Part shown: positions 34,600 to 45,605 of the stretch, one piece after another
Layout of the letters: each line of letters starts with the position of its first letter
How positions within the stretch are numbered: position 1 is the first letter of the stretch
DNA from: Sciurus carolinensis
Taxonomy: Eukaryota > Chordata > Mammalia > Rodentia > Sciuridae
Assembly: GCF_902686445.1 (NCBI RefSeq)
Contig: NW_025920104.1
Span: forward strand, 3,472,001 to 3,536,000
Direction: 5' to 3'
Length of the DNA stretch: 64,000 nucleotides
Translations under genes and position numbers: made by a program
The notes under the pieces: model-generated
The model's input: the letters and a program-made list of their open reading frames with translations, nothing else
Database searches by the model: none
Told to the model about the DNA's origin: nothing

Positions 34600-34910
34600 T
34601 ACTTTTGTTTTTTTGTGATGCTAACACACAATAAAGTTCAGGGAGGGGAAAAATAGAGGTTCAGTGGATTAGACAAAAAGGAAAGAAAGGAAGGGAGTGG
34701 GTTTGGGATAAGGGAAGACAGTAGAGTAAATCTAACATGACTTTCCTATGTTCACATATGAATACACCACAAGGAAACTCTACATTATGTATAACAACAA
34801 GAATGGGATCCTTATTAGAATAAGTTATATCCCATGTATGTGTACTATGTCAGAATACTCTTGGTCATATATATCTAAAAAGAACAAATGAAAAATAAAA
34901 ACAAGCACAA
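34600..34910 (+). mobile_element. L1 3'UTR fragment (older rodent subfamily)
   Basis: G/A-rich stretch, then CACCACAAGGAAACTCTACA, AAGAATGGGATCCTTATTAG and TATATCTAAAAAGAACAAAT. This looks like the 3' end of an older squirrel L1. A related 3' end occurs on the minus strand near 59345-59500. Confidence 0.55.
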
Positions 34911-34919
34911 GGAGATGGC

Positions 34920-35640
34920 ATGTCATACCCCTTCATATAACTTTTTCAAAAAAGTGTTGGCAAGAATGTTGAAAATTTGGAACTTAAGAACATGTTCAGT
35001 AAGAACGTAAAATGGTACATCTGCCATAAAAAACAATGTAACAGTTTCTTTAAAGATTGATTTACCATGGACCAGCAATTGTGCTTCTGGGCATTTACCT
35101 AAAAGCAGAATCAGAGATATTTGTACACCCATTTCACGAAAGCATTCTTCACAATAGCTAAAATGTGGAAGGAACCCAGGTATCCATCAACAGTGAATGG
35201 AGAGGCAAAGTGTGATGCATACATACAATGGAATGTTATTCAGATTTATAAGGGAAGTAAGTTCTGATGCATGCTCCAACATGGATAAATCTTGAAGGCA
35301 ATGTTTCAAGTGAATAAGTAAATCTCAAAAATAAAAATAGTGTGTTATTCCACTTCTGTGAACTTCCTAGAGGAGTCAATCATAGAGAAATGAAATAAAA
35401 TGATGTTTAATCTGTCCTGGGGGAAGAAAGTTTGAGGAGTTAATGTTTAGTGTGTACAGAGTTTTAGATTTGCAAGATGGACAATTCAAGAGGAGGATGG
35501 TGTTGATGGATACATAAAATATGAATGTACTTAATATCACTATACTGTACACTTAAAAGCATTAAAACAATAAAATTCATTTTATGTGCTTTTGACCACA
35601 ATAAAAATATTGACAAAACTGAAGTACAAAACAGTAAAGT
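34920..35640 (+). mobile_element. Ancient L1 3' end (L1M-type)
   Basis: Late ORF2 and 3'UTR pattern: GACCAGCAATTGTGCTTCTG, CACAATAGCTAAAATGTGGA, AATGGAATGTTATTCAG, then TATACTGTACACTTAAAAGC. These are hallmarks of mammalian-wide L1M 3' ends. Confidence 0.85.
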
Positions 35641-35686
35641 CAGATAAGAGAATATATTATAGCTTTGGAACAGGGGAGGAATTCTT

Positions 35687-36360
35687 TTTTTTTTTTTTCC
35701 TTTTTTAAAACTTTTATTTTTACAGACTGCATTTTGATTCATTTTACACAAATGGGGTATAACATTTCATTTCTATGGTTGTACACCACAATGTAGATTC
35801 ACACCATTCATGTAATCACACATGTGCATAGGGTAAAAATGACTATCTCAGTCCACTATCTTTCCTTCCTCCACCCTGTCCCACCCCATTTTTCTGTACA
35901 CAAGCCAGAGTTCCTCCATTCCTCTCTTACCCCCCCATGACCCCCACTCCTTATGTATCACATCCACTTATCAGAGAAAAAATCCAGCCTTTGGTTTTTT
36001 GGGATTGACTTATTTCACATAGTATCATATTCTCCAAGTCCATCCATTTACATCAAATGCCAAAATTTTATTCTTCTTTATGGCTGAGTAATACTCCATG
36101 GTGTATATATACAATGGTTTATTTATCAGTTCATCAAATGAAGGGCATCTAGATTAGTTCCACAATGTAGCTATTGTGAATTCAGCAGCTGTGAACATTG
36201 ATTGATTGCTGATTTTAAGTCCTTTGGGTATAAACTGAGGAGTGGGATAGCTGGTCAAATGGTGGGTACATTGAAAGTTTTCTGAGGAATCTCCATACTG
36301 CTTTCCAGAGTGGCTGCACCAATTTGCAACTCCACCAGCAATTTATGAGTGTGCATTTTT
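35687..36360 (-). mobile_element. 5'-truncated L1, minus strand
   Basis: The T run at 35684-35698 is the A tail. Then come the reverse complement of the L1 3'UTR (CCCCCATGACCCCCACTCC) and the last ~300 nt of ORF2, ending inside the cysteine-rich region. A 15-bp imperfect target duplication lies at 35672-35686 and 36361-36375 (two mismatches). Insertion was in the opposite orientation to L1-A and L1-B. Confidence 0.9.
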
Positions 36361-36429
36361 AGGGGAAGATTTCTTAAAATACAAAAAAGAATTTATAAGG
36401 AAATATTGATTACATTTAAACATTAGGTA

Positions 36430-36860
36430 TTTGTTTATTAAAATATATCACACAGAGAAAAGTCTTGGCAAAAGAGGCCTGCACTACATTTAGCAAAGCA
36501 CTTATATCCAAAAAATTTTAAATAACTCATACAAAACAAGTAGAGAAGGATAACCTAATTTGAAAGGTAAAGGGCAACAGTATAGAGTAGGAAATATGAA
36601 TGACCCATAAATAAATGAACATATCTCACAACTCAGTGGCAATCAGTAAAAGGCAAATTGAAACCACACAAGGTCTCAAGACACAAACTACAACATCAAG
36701 TGTGGGTGAGGATGTGGAGTATACAAGATATGTTTGCAGAATATGCTTCCTCCAGAGTCTAATGACATTAAGTTCTTGAAAGTATAAAACTAATGTGTTA
36801 CTTAGGGATGCATATTTACTTATAGTAAAATGATAAAAATGATAAGGGAATGAGAACACC
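36430..36860 (+). mobile_element. Ancient L1 ORF2 fragment
   Basis: The block AAAAGGCAAATTGAAACCAC followed by AACATCAAGTGTGGGTGAGG is the conserved late ORF2 segment of old L1s. The flanks are poorly preserved. Confidence 0.65.
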
Positions 36861-36899
36861 AAATTTCTTAATGTGTATACATTTGGAAGGGTGAGGCAA

Positions 36900-37520
36900 G
36901 GTTGTCATGGAAGGTCACAGAAAGAGAGAGGAAAGTATTGATAAAGCTCTATTTATTCAAATGCAGACTTGGGAACATTATTACTCTTTTTAAATGAAAC
37001 ATGACTATTTTATATGTTCTTTTGTAAATAGATATGGTTCATAAGAATTTTTATGTAAAAGAAGAAAATCCTCCAAAACTAAAAACTTTTTTACCTTTTT
37101 CCCAATGATCACAGTTACTGGCTTATTCTACTTTGGTTCTAAAGCTAATAAAGTTTGTGGAGTTTGAGAATGTAGCATAGGTATAATCCAGGAGTCACCA
37201 AGACAAAGTAAAGCAGGTGTGGATTACACACACAAACCCATACACTCACACACACAACACACGTAAAAAATGCATTAAAAAAGAAGATTCAGGGAAGGAA
37301 AATTCAATGAGAAAAATGTGGGAGGGAGATCCACAGTCAATGTCACACATATACTATTTGTTGCATAGTAAGTGTAGGAGCTGGTAGAAATTCCATTTTG
37401 TTTCAGGGCAATAAGGTATTAAGAAATTTAGATAAGAAAAAAAGAATATTAAATAGCCTAATTTTAATAAAAACAGAACATAGCCAAATAGAAAAGAAAG
37501 ACAATCAAGAATTAAATTTA
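36900..37520. other. Non-coding sequence, unassigned
   Basis: AT-rich, with a short CA-rich tract at 37226-37262. No gene or named repeat supported. Confidence 0.45.
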
Positions 37521-37635
37521 GGGGCTAGGGATATAGCTCACTTGGTAGAGTGCTTGCCTCTAAAGCACAAGGCACTGGATTCAATCCCCAGCACCACACA
37601 CAAAAAAAAAAAAAAAAGAAAGAAAAAAAAAGGTA
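37521..37635 (+). mobile_element. ID/tRNA-Ala SINE
   Basis: GGGGCTAGGGATATAGCTCA, GGTAGAGTGCTTGCCTC, the B-box-like GGATTCAATCCCC and a long A-rich tail. Well preserved. Confidence 0.94.
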
Positions 37636-37639
37636 AATA

Positions 37640-38104
37640 TATTATTCTCCAGATTGTTTTTAACCTCTCTTTAGAAAACCCCCAGAAACCTAAAAATTAA
37701 TTTCCTCAAATGCCTTTTGTTGTGAATCTACATTAAGTATGTCTTTTTTTTTTCTTTAAAGCAAGCAAAGGTGACATTTTTAATGAAAACATTCTTCTGA
37801 AGAAATAATGCACCATTGGTTTCTGTAAATTGTAGAAAACTCAAATTCCCATGTGGTATCCCATGTTGTTACCAACTTTAACAGAAAGAAATGAAAAAGT
37901 ATGTGTTTCTGTTTTATTTCTGGTAGTAAGCTCTTGTACAGCCTTGAAAAACTGCCCTCTGGGCTACTGCTTCTGATACTCATCTGTCCCATTTATTTCC
38001 CACCTTAGCACATTCTTTGCCTACTTTTCTGGTCCAGAGTGATAAAGTTTATAGAGCATTAATTTTTTAAACCAGCTTAAACCTAAATCGGCTTGTGGTG
38101 ATAC
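37640..38104. other. Non-coding sequence, possibly a retrocopy fragment
   Basis: A 70-codon minus-strand frame at 37780-37992 is followed on that strand by an A-rich end near 37742-37756, the layout of a retrocopy 3' end. I do not recognise the parent sequence. Confidence 0.3.
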
Positions 38105-38119
38105 ATTTTGGTATGTTAT

Positions 38120-38185
38120 TCTAATTTTCTGCTCTCATTATGTGGATGCTGGAAGCAACGATTCTGAATTTAAATTCTAGGTATA
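38120..38185 (+). mobile_element. MIR SINE, left half (split by L1-C)
   Basis: GGATGCTGGAAGCAACGATT followed by CTGAATTTAAATTCTAG matches the MIR core region. It continues in frame with the right half at 40549-40680 when L1-C and one duplication copy are removed. Confidence 0.65.
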
Positions 38186-39034
38186 CTTCCAGATGAATTT
38201 CATAATTTCTTGCTCTATTTCTGTAAGGTACATCATTGGGATTTTAATTGGAATTGCATTGAATCTGTATAGCACTTTTGGTAGTATGGCCATTTTGACA
38301 ATATTAATTCTGCCTATCCAAGAACATGGGAGATCTTTCCATCTTCTAAGGTTTTCTTTAATTTCTTTCTTTAGTGTTCTGTAGTTCTCATTGTAGAGGT
38401 CTTTCACCTCTTTTGTGAGATTGATTCCCAAATATTTTATTTTTTTTGAAGCTATTGTGAATGGGGTAGTTTTCCTAATTTCTCTTTCTGAAGATTTATC
38501 GCTTGTGTATAAAAATGCCTTAGATTTATGTGCATTGATCTTATATCCTGCTACTTTACTGAAATCACTTATGAGATCTAAAAGTTTTCTGTTGGAATTT
38601 CCTGGTTCCTCTAAGTATACAATCATATCATCAGCAAATAGGGATAGTTTGAGTTCTTCTTTACCTATTCATATCCCTTTAATTTCTATGGTCTGTCTAA
38701 TGGCTCTGGCTAGAGTTTCAAGGACGATATTGAATAGAAGTGATGAAAGAGGGCATCCCTGCCTTGTTCCAGTTTTTAGAGGGAATGCTTTCAGTTTTTC
38801 ACCATTTAGAATGATATTAGCCATGGGCTTAGCGTAGATGGCCTTTACAATGTTAAGGAATGTTCCCACTATCCCTATTTTTTCTAGTGTTTTGAGCATG
38901 AAGGGGTGCTATATTTTATCAAATGCTTTTTTGCATCTATCAAAATAATCATGTGATTCTTGACTTTAAGTCTATTGATATGGTGAATTACATTTATTGA
39001 TTTCCTGATGTTGAACCAACCTTGCATCCCTGGG
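38186..39034 (-). pseudogene. L1-C ORF2 inverted segment (reverse transcriptase core)
   Basis: On the minus strand the DNA runs from the [11 protein letters not shown] region through [18 protein letters not shown] and [15 protein letters not shown] to FIWK at 38186. One frame is open over 149 codons (38177-38626). A shift near 38660 separates it from the upstream 76-codon piece. The sequence is close to L1-A and L1-B. Confidence 0.93.
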
Positions 39035-40275
39035 GCAGAAAGAGTGAAGCAGGGGGTATCGCAATACCAGATCTTCAACTCTACTACAAAGCAATAGTAA
39101 CAAAAATGGAATGGTATTGGTACCAAAATAGAAAGGTGGATCAATGGTACAGAATAGATGACACGGACACAAGCCCAAATAAATACAATTTTCTCATACT
39201 AGATAAAGGGGCCAAAAATATGCAATGGAGAAAAGATAGCCTCTTCAACAAATCCTGCTGGGAGAATTGGAAATCCATATGGAACAGAATCAAATTAAAT
39301 CCATGTCTCTCACCATGCATGAAACTAAAGTCAAAATGGATTAAGGATCTTGGAATCAGACCAGAGTCCTTGCATCTTATAGAAGAAAAAGTAGGTCCAG
39401 AACTTCAACATGTCGGCTTAGGACCTGACTTCCTCAACAGGACTCCCATAGCACAAGAAATAAAAGCAAGAATTAATAACTGGGATAGATTGAAACTAAA
39501 AAGTTTTCTCTCAGCAAAGGAAACTATCAGCAATGTGAAGAAAGAGCCTACAGAGTGGGAGAAAATCTTTGCCAATCATACTTCAGATAGAGCACTAATC
39601 TCCAGAATCTATAAAGAACTCAAAAAACTCTACACCAAGAATTCAAATAATCCAATCGACAAATGGGCTAAGAAAATGAATAGAGACTTCACAGAAGAAG
39701 ATCTACAAGCAATCAACAAACATATGGAAAAATGTTCAACATCTCTAGTAATAAGAGAAATGCAAATCAAAACCACCCTAAGATTCCATCTCACCCCAAT
39801 TAGAATGGCGATTATCAAGAATACAAGCAACAACAGGTGTTGGTGAAGATGTGGGGAGAAAGGTACACTCATACACTGCTGGTGGGGCTGCAAATTAGTG
39901 CAGCCACTCTGGAAAGCAGTATGGAGACTCCTTAGAGAACTTGGAATAGAACCACCATTTGACCCAGCTGTTCCACTCCTTGGCCTATACCCAAAGGACT
40001 TAAAATCAGCATATTACAGAGACACAGCCACATCAATATTCATAGCTGCTCATTTCACAATATCCAGATTGTGGAACCAACCTAGATGTCCTTCAATTGA
40101 TGAATGGATAAAGAAAATGTGGTATATATATACAATGGAATACTACTCAGCCATAAAGAATGATAAAATTATGGCATTTGCAGGCAAATGGATGAAACTG
40201 GAGAATATCATGCTAAGTGAGATAAGCCAATCTCAAAAAACCCAAGGGAGAATGATATCGCTAATAAGTGGATGA
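39035..40275 (+). pseudogene. L1-C ORF2 forward segment (C-terminal region)
   Basis: Open from about 39022 to 39846, covering the region from [15 protein letters not shown] to the cysteine-rich start, then a TGA at 39844-39846 where other copies code Trp-Arg. It resumes at 39898-40275 to the normal ORF2 stop. It is better preserved than the matching part of L1-A. Confidence 0.93.
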
Positions 40276-40548
40276 TGACACATAATGGGGGGGTGGAGGG
40301 GTTAGTGTTGGGGTTGGAGTTGGGTTTAGGGAGGGGGGGCAGGAATTGAGGAAGGAAGGACTGTATAGAGGGAGGGGAGGGATGGGAGGGGTGGGGGGAA
40401 GGGAAAAAATGGCAGAATGAATCAAACAACATTACCCTATGTAAATTTATAATTACACAAATGGTATGCCTTACGCCATGTACAGACAGAGAAAGAACAT
40501 GTATCCCATTTGTTTACAATAATAAAAGGTAAGAGATTTAAAAATAAA
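40276..40548 (+). other. L1-C 3'UTR
   Basis: G-rich tract (40288-40400), then CATTACCCTATGTAAATTTA, CATTTGTTTACAATAATAAA, and an A-rich tail of about 40 nt interrupted by GGTAAGAG. It is nearly collinear with L1-A. Confidence 0.88.
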
Positions 40549-40680
40549 TAAATTCTAGATATAAATTGTGGTGCCTCTGGCAAGTTCTTTATGCTCTCTG
40601 AATCTCAGGTTCCTAATACATTAACACAAGAATAAAATACCTACATTTGAAAAGTTGACTATTAAATGTGTAAAGATGTA
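40549..40680 (+). mobile_element. MIR SINE, right half (split by L1-C)
   Basis: GTGCCTCTGGCAAGTTCTTT, TGAATCTCAGGTTCCTAATA and AATAAAATACCTACA follow the MIR 3' region (GGCAAGT..., CTCAGTTTCC..., ATACCTAC). Confidence 0.75.
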
Positions 40681-40689
40681 CAGATTTCT

Positions 40690-41224
40690 TTTTTTTTTCA
40701 GACTTCTTAAATGTAGATTTAGGTACAGGTCGTGAGATCTTGGTTGTATTCCCAGAAATGCTTCCTGGTTTATCTCTGAGTGTGATTCTAAACACCACCC
40801 CCAACCTATGGTGGACAGCAGAGATGTTTTTCTGCTTTCTAGTTTCCATGATCCTGGCAAGACCTAATAGGTCTCTGACCACTCATTAAAAATAATGCCT
40901 GTTCTGTGGTCCTACAAGATCTTTGTCTGAGTTTTCTCTCTCCTGTACAGATCCTTCAGACATCTTGTTTGCTCTTTTCTAGGGAAAAGCACTATTTTCC
41001 AATGCTGGATTGTCTATGTTAACTCCCTACCTTTTTCTTTAAAACTTCTGAAAATCATTTTCTTATCTACAATGATAAGGGAAGTTTGCCATCATCTTTC
41101 TTAAGCTATCCTGTTTTCTTATCAGAGACTGATGGATTGTATGAGGGTCTGTTTTCTCTATTTGCCTCAGAGCCCAATCCATTCTTTATAAAAATATTCC
41201 ACAGTATCATGTTATAGAAAATAC
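40690..41224. other. Non-coding sequence, unassigned
   Basis: Two overlapping minus-strand frames at 40613-40882 have no recognisable similarity. Nothing else supported. Confidence 0.45.
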
Positions 41225-41440
41225 ATTAGGGTGGTAAATCCCTAGATTCTAACCTCAATCCTCACACTTATTAATATCTGACTTTCATCAAGTCACTTAT
41301 CCTACCTAAAACTTATATTTTTTTCACACAAAAAAGGAATAATATGTGCTAAGATTATATTATTATTTAAGAGACTAAGAACAAATGCAGTCATGCAAGT
41401 TAAAGTGTCTTAACATCTATAGTTCTATGATATGTAGAGA
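41225..41440 (+). mobile_element. MIR SINE
   Basis: CTAGATTCTAACCTCAATCC, CTGACTTTCATCAAGTCACT and the AAAACTTATATTTTTTTCAC block match MIR in order. Boundaries approximate. Confidence 0.65.
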
Positions 41441-41462
41441 GTATTACAAATTCCAGAAAGAG

Positions 41463-41580
41463 GCAGAATGAAATAGTGATAAAGACAAAAGAATCTGAAC
41501 TCTAACTGACAAATGCATTCTTGGCTTTCTCAATTACTAACTCTACTTTTGGTGTGTAAAATGAGTGTTAGTGTAGTTAT
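41463..41580 (+). mobile_element. MIR-like SINE, diverged
   Basis: GCAGAATGAAATAGTGATAA, GAATCTGAACTCTAACTGAC and TTCTCAATTACTAACTCT, then TGTGTAAAATGAG. Order fits MIR with many changes. A possible further ancient repeat follows to about 41690. Confidence 0.5.
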
Positions 41581-41959
41581 TCCATAAAGTAGCTCAGTGA
41601 CAGCTTCTGTTACTGTTACTAAATACCTATTGTATGTTAGGCATTTTACTAAGTGCTGGTAATAAAATGGAATTAGGATAGACCTGGCTAACATCTTTGC
41701 TAAAATTTCTAACTCCTACTCCATATTTAAAATTTTCCAAATCAATTTTTGCCATCCATATTCAAAGCAAATAAAATTCTAAGTAGCAAATATTTTGCAT
41801 AAAACATCAAGATAAGACTCCACAATTTCACTATTTCTTTTCTGTAAAAACTTCCAGTGAGCACATAGTAGCTGACATTTCTTTTCCTAATCTGTTACTT
41901 GAGCTGAAATTGCCCTAATGACTACTGAGTAAACCAAAGTATGCTTCCACCAAACATAA

Positions 41960-42165
41960 GTGAGCTAAGATAGTATCTCTCAAATAAAATCCACAGACCA
42001 TCTGCTTCTCAAGCACCTATGATGTTAACTTAAAGACAGATTCCTGGGACCTAGAGTATAGATTTATAGATTCAAAATATGTTTACAAGATGTGTGAATC
42101 TGCATTTCTAATAAGTCCCCAATGTGATTTTTATACAAATCCAATTTAAGAACCACATTCCCAAG
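41960..42165 (+). mobile_element. hAT-Charlie-type fossil (MER5-like)
   Basis: TATCTCTCAAATAAAATCCA at one end and TTTAAGAACCACATT at the other, with GACAGATTCCTGGGACCTAG and CTGCATTTCTAATAAGTCCC inside. These match the terminal inverted repeats and body of MER5/MER58-like elements. Confidence 0.6.
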
Positions 42166-42302
42166 AGAAAAGGAAAATCTAGGAAAAAAATTCCTCTATA
42201 TAAGAACATTATAACTAAATACTGAAGAATAATGTTTCAAAACTTTACAAACAAGAAAGATGTTAATCCTTAGAAGAGTTTCATGTGCCTGTCTCTTAAC
42301 AG

Positions 42303-42356
42303 GGTGGAATTGATGAAATCAAGACCATAACTGACCTGAACATAAGCACCTTAATG
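42303..42356 (+). other. Candidate 54-nt internal exon (unrecognised gene)
   Basis: A pyrimidine-rich acceptor (GTGCCTGTCTCTTAACAG, ending 42302) and a near-consensus donor (ATG|GTAAGTG at 42357) bracket 54 nt. This is exactly 18 codons with no stop in the frame giving GGIDEIKTITDLNISTLM. I do not recognise this peptide, and no neighbouring exon is evident within reach. It could be one exon of a large gene spanning the window, or chance. Confidence 0.35.
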
Positions 42357-43571
42357 GTAAGTGATCAAGAATTTCCTATTCTAGAGGCCAAGGGAAAGGG
42401 TGGAAAGGGAACACTCTGAAAACATTTATCCAGATTTTTTAAAAAGCAAAGAAAACTGTTATCTCAAAATTCACACCTACTGAAAATGGGGCTGGATGAT
42501 CTCAAAAAGTAGAACTTTGTTCTCTTAAATTCATTCAAATAATGTCAGACCTCCCTGCTCCAACTAACTATCCACATCTATCACAAGCCTCAGATAACCT
42601 CCCCAAAGCAAACCTTGACCACTCATGGTCAAGTTGATCCTGTGACTGTCAGAACCATCAAAAGAAAGATGATGGATGGCCTTTTGATAAAAGTAAACTG
42701 AAATGACCAAGTTGATCATATAGTTGCAGAAGACATCTCACTTAAACACAGAAATGGAATTAAGTGGTCATGAACTCCTAGTGGGTGTGAACTTTCAGAA
42801 AGTAACAATTCAAAAACTTAACTTATTTTTCTATCCACCATGCCATAGAACCTTGGAATCAGCAGTGGTTTAGATAATAAAAGATCTTAGAGGGCTTTGG
42901 TTTCTAAAATGCTATGGACTTACGCACTCTGCCTGTTAGAAATCTGGGGCCCAAGGCAAAAAGACTCACAACCTGCACCCACACGTTGTCCAGAATCAGG
43001 TTTGGAGCAGCAGAGCTGTTGGGGCTGTGACTGCTGGCACATAACTGAGCTTGCTCTTCCCTGCCTGCCTGAGCACCACTTGACCATTGTTGCTGAGGAG
43101 AGTTCAGCAGTGGCCCTCTCCCAGCCACAGGTGCTGGCACTGAGCAGTACTGGGTCCTGCTTGCTTTCAGAAGCAGAAGGCAGAGGGCCAGACCCATGTA
43201 GGTTGCAGAAGTTACTAATTGTTACCCAACTTTCTGTCCCTGCTGGTCTTTTCCATGGTGGTTGGTGGGATAGTGGAGGTGAGGTACTATTAACTTGCTC
43301 CCTGTCTTCCCTCTGACTGCAGGTTGCTGGTGGTGGGAAGTTCTCAGTGCTCAAACTGGGCACCATTAACTCATGCTCTGAGAATGTTGCTATGTTGCTG
43401 GAGCAAAGGAGTGGGGAGGAAAAGGGAGGAGAAAGGGATGAACCAAGGTCAGCATCATAGCCCTAGTTCAAACAAATACCAGTGTCACACCCTCCTACCA
43501 AGGTCCACCCCCAGAGCAGTGGTATTTAGAAAAGAAGGACTAGGTGCTGCTGTGCTCACTGTGGTACAGAG
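42357..43571. other. Non-coding sequence, one GC-richer block
   Basis: The block at 42950-43530 is GC-richer and open on both strands (139 codons plus, 148 codons minus). The frames lack domains and look like composition effects. It could be a decayed LTR. Confidence 0.4.
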
Positions 43572-43582
43572 TGTCACTATTT

Positions 43583-43673
43583 TTTTTTCTTTTTTTTGTG
43601 GTGCTGTGGATTGAACTCAGAGTCTTGTGGATGTGAGACAAGCACTTTACCAACTGAGCTTTATCCCCAGCCC
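43583..43673 (-). mobile_element. ID/tRNA-Ala SINE with target duplication
   Basis: Minus-strand A box and a mutated B box. The plus-strand T run starts at 43580. TGTCACTATTT is duplicated at 43572-43582 and 43674-43684. Confidence 0.93.
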
Positions 43674-43779
43674 TGTCACTATTTATTGATGCTTTCTTAA
43701 TAGCCATTACTAGAGCACATTTTTTTAAATGGTGATTTTAACCAACTTTCAGAAAAAGTTTCAATTATATGAAAATCCA

Positions 43780-44270
43780 AATATACATGGCAATTTGTTG
43801 TGGATTATTTTGTAATTGTAAAATATTGGAAACAAGATAAATACCCATTTGTAGAAAAGGGATTGAATATTTTATAATATAACCACACAATAGAATGTTA
43901 CATAGCTGTAAAGATTACTGAAGGGTTTTTTGAACCAGTAAAAGTAATCTCCCTCCTATTAAAATGAGGAGGATCAAATGACTAATAATATAAACTTCCT
44001 GCAAAAAATAAAAAAAAATGTGGAAAAAGAAATATCCTGTCAATCTTTATTTTTGCCAAATAAGTGCAATAAGAATAAAAGAGAAAGCAAAGAGATTGTT
44101 TTCCTATGAGAGATATGAGAACAGAGTAGAAGCAAATGAAAATGGAAAGCAGGTAGTGGGGATTGGGGTACTGGAACTTCTCAAAATGCAAACATTTTGT
44201 ATAACTGACTCTCAGAACCATGGTATTATTTCACATTCTCCAAAATAAATAAACATTAAAAGATAACCAT
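43780..44270 (+). mobile_element. Ancient L1 3' fragment
   Basis: AATATTGGAAACAAGATAAA, CACAATAGAATGTTACATAG and ACTGGAACTTCTCAAAATGC are late-ORF2/3'UTR signatures of old L1. Diverged. Confidence 0.55.
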
Positions 44271-44689
44271 GATATTGTGAGAACTAAAACTGGAAGTGCA
44301 AGCAGTTAAAAAAAGTGAGACTAACTGTCTCATACATGAATGACTTAACTACACTGAAGGATGTAGGAAGGAAAGAAGTAAGCTGAGGACATTTAGAAAA
44401 TACTGTAGCATTTATTGTATGCTACAAGTCTAAATACTAAATGAACTATATACAAGGATTGCACTCTAATTTGTAACATTTTTCTCCCAGGTTACAAGAG
44501 TTACAAATTCAGAAATTATTTTATTTAAGTCCTAGGAATGAAAAAAATATATGGTGCATAATAAGAGGGACCATTTTGAATGTTGGAGGTAAATTATAAT
44601 AAGGAGGCAGAAAAGGGGATGGATAGAAGTAAATTTGTGGATTTGCAATGGAAGCTGAGGTGTTAAATAAAATGCAAATAACTTGATTT

Positions 44690-45012
44690 TTAAAAATGGG
44701 CAAAAGATTTAAATAAGCATTCGTTCATACAAGACATACAAATGGCCATGACATGAAAAGAGGCTCAACATCTTTAGTCATTAAGGAAATGCAAATCAAA
44801 ACCACAGTAAGATACCATTTTATTTCCTAATAGGTTTATTCTGTGCAGAAAGAGACAACAGCAAGTGTTGGTGAGGGTGTTGAGTAATTTATATCCCCAC
44901 TGGTGGGGATATAAAATGGTGCAGTCACTTAAGAGAACAGTCCCACATTTCTTCATTAAGTTAAACAAGGGATTAACATATGACCTCAGAATCCATATAT
45001 ATACATGGAATT

Positions 45013-45046
<34 letters not shown>

Positions 45047-45605
45047 AATGTATGTATATGTATATATATTTTCATATATATGTATATTTCCCAAGGAATT
45101 TACACATGAAACCATGTAGAATAAGTTCATAACAGCATCATTAATATCATTCAAAAGTTAGAAACAACTGAAATGTTAAATAATTAATGAATTGAAAAAG
45201 AAAATATGGCATATATTCATGTAGTGTAATATTATTTGGTAATAAAACATGAAGTACAAATATATGCTACAGCATGGATGGACCTGGAAAACATTATTCT
45301 TAGTGAAAGAAGACAGCCTCAAAGATCACAAATTATATGATTTCATACATATAAATTTCCTAGAAAAGGAAAAATTAAAAATACAAAAAGAGGCTAATTA
45401 TAAATTAGAACTGATAGGGAGGGTATGGAATATTGGGGAGAAAGTAGAGCATTACATGAGGTTTCTTTTTGGGGTGATGAAAATATTTCAAAACTGTGAA
45501 ATAAACTTTATATGATGGAATATACTAAAAACTGTTGAATTTTACAACTTAAATTGTTGAATTGTATGGTATGTGAATTATATCCCATAAAGATTTTTTA
45601 AAAGT
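44690..45605 (+). mobile_element. Ancient L1 3' end (L1M-type)
   Basis: AATGCAAATCAAAACCACAG, GCAAGTGTTGGTGAGGGTGT, GCATGGATGGACCTGGAAAA and the terminal TTAAATTGTTGAATTGTATG...AAAGATTTTTTAAAA block show late ORF2 and a 3'UTR in order. A TA-rich palindrome has arisen inside it. Confidence 0.82.
45011..45048. repeat. 38-bp perfect TA palindrome
   Basis: TTCC, then alternating AT, then GGAA form a perfect inverted repeat with no spacer. It can extrude as a cruciform or hairpin. Confidence 0.9.

Larger units (their letters stand above)
38186..40548 (+). mobile_element. L1-C: 5'-truncated L1 with 5' inversion
   Basis: A 15-bp target duplication with one mismatch (TAAATTCTAG[G/A]TATA) at 38171-38185 and 40549-40563 bounds the element. 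The part at 38186-39034 is ORF2 reverse transcriptase in inverted orientation, with the FADD codons on the minus strand at 38627-38638. The part at 39035-40548 is the rest of ORF2 and the 3'UTR in plus orientation. About 35-40 nt of ORF2 were lost at the inversion joint. This is the signature of twin priming. It is dead on arrival. Confidence 0.95.

Noticed and set aside
38884..39178. Minus-strand frames across 38884-39178 as coding
   Set aside because: They cross the L1-C inversion joint, so they are chimeric shadows of ORF2 in opposite orientations.
42897..43366. Overlapping 139- and 148-codon frames as genes
   Set aside because: Both strands are open over the same GC-richer block, with no domain, no splice context and no recognisable homology. 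It looks like a composition effect.
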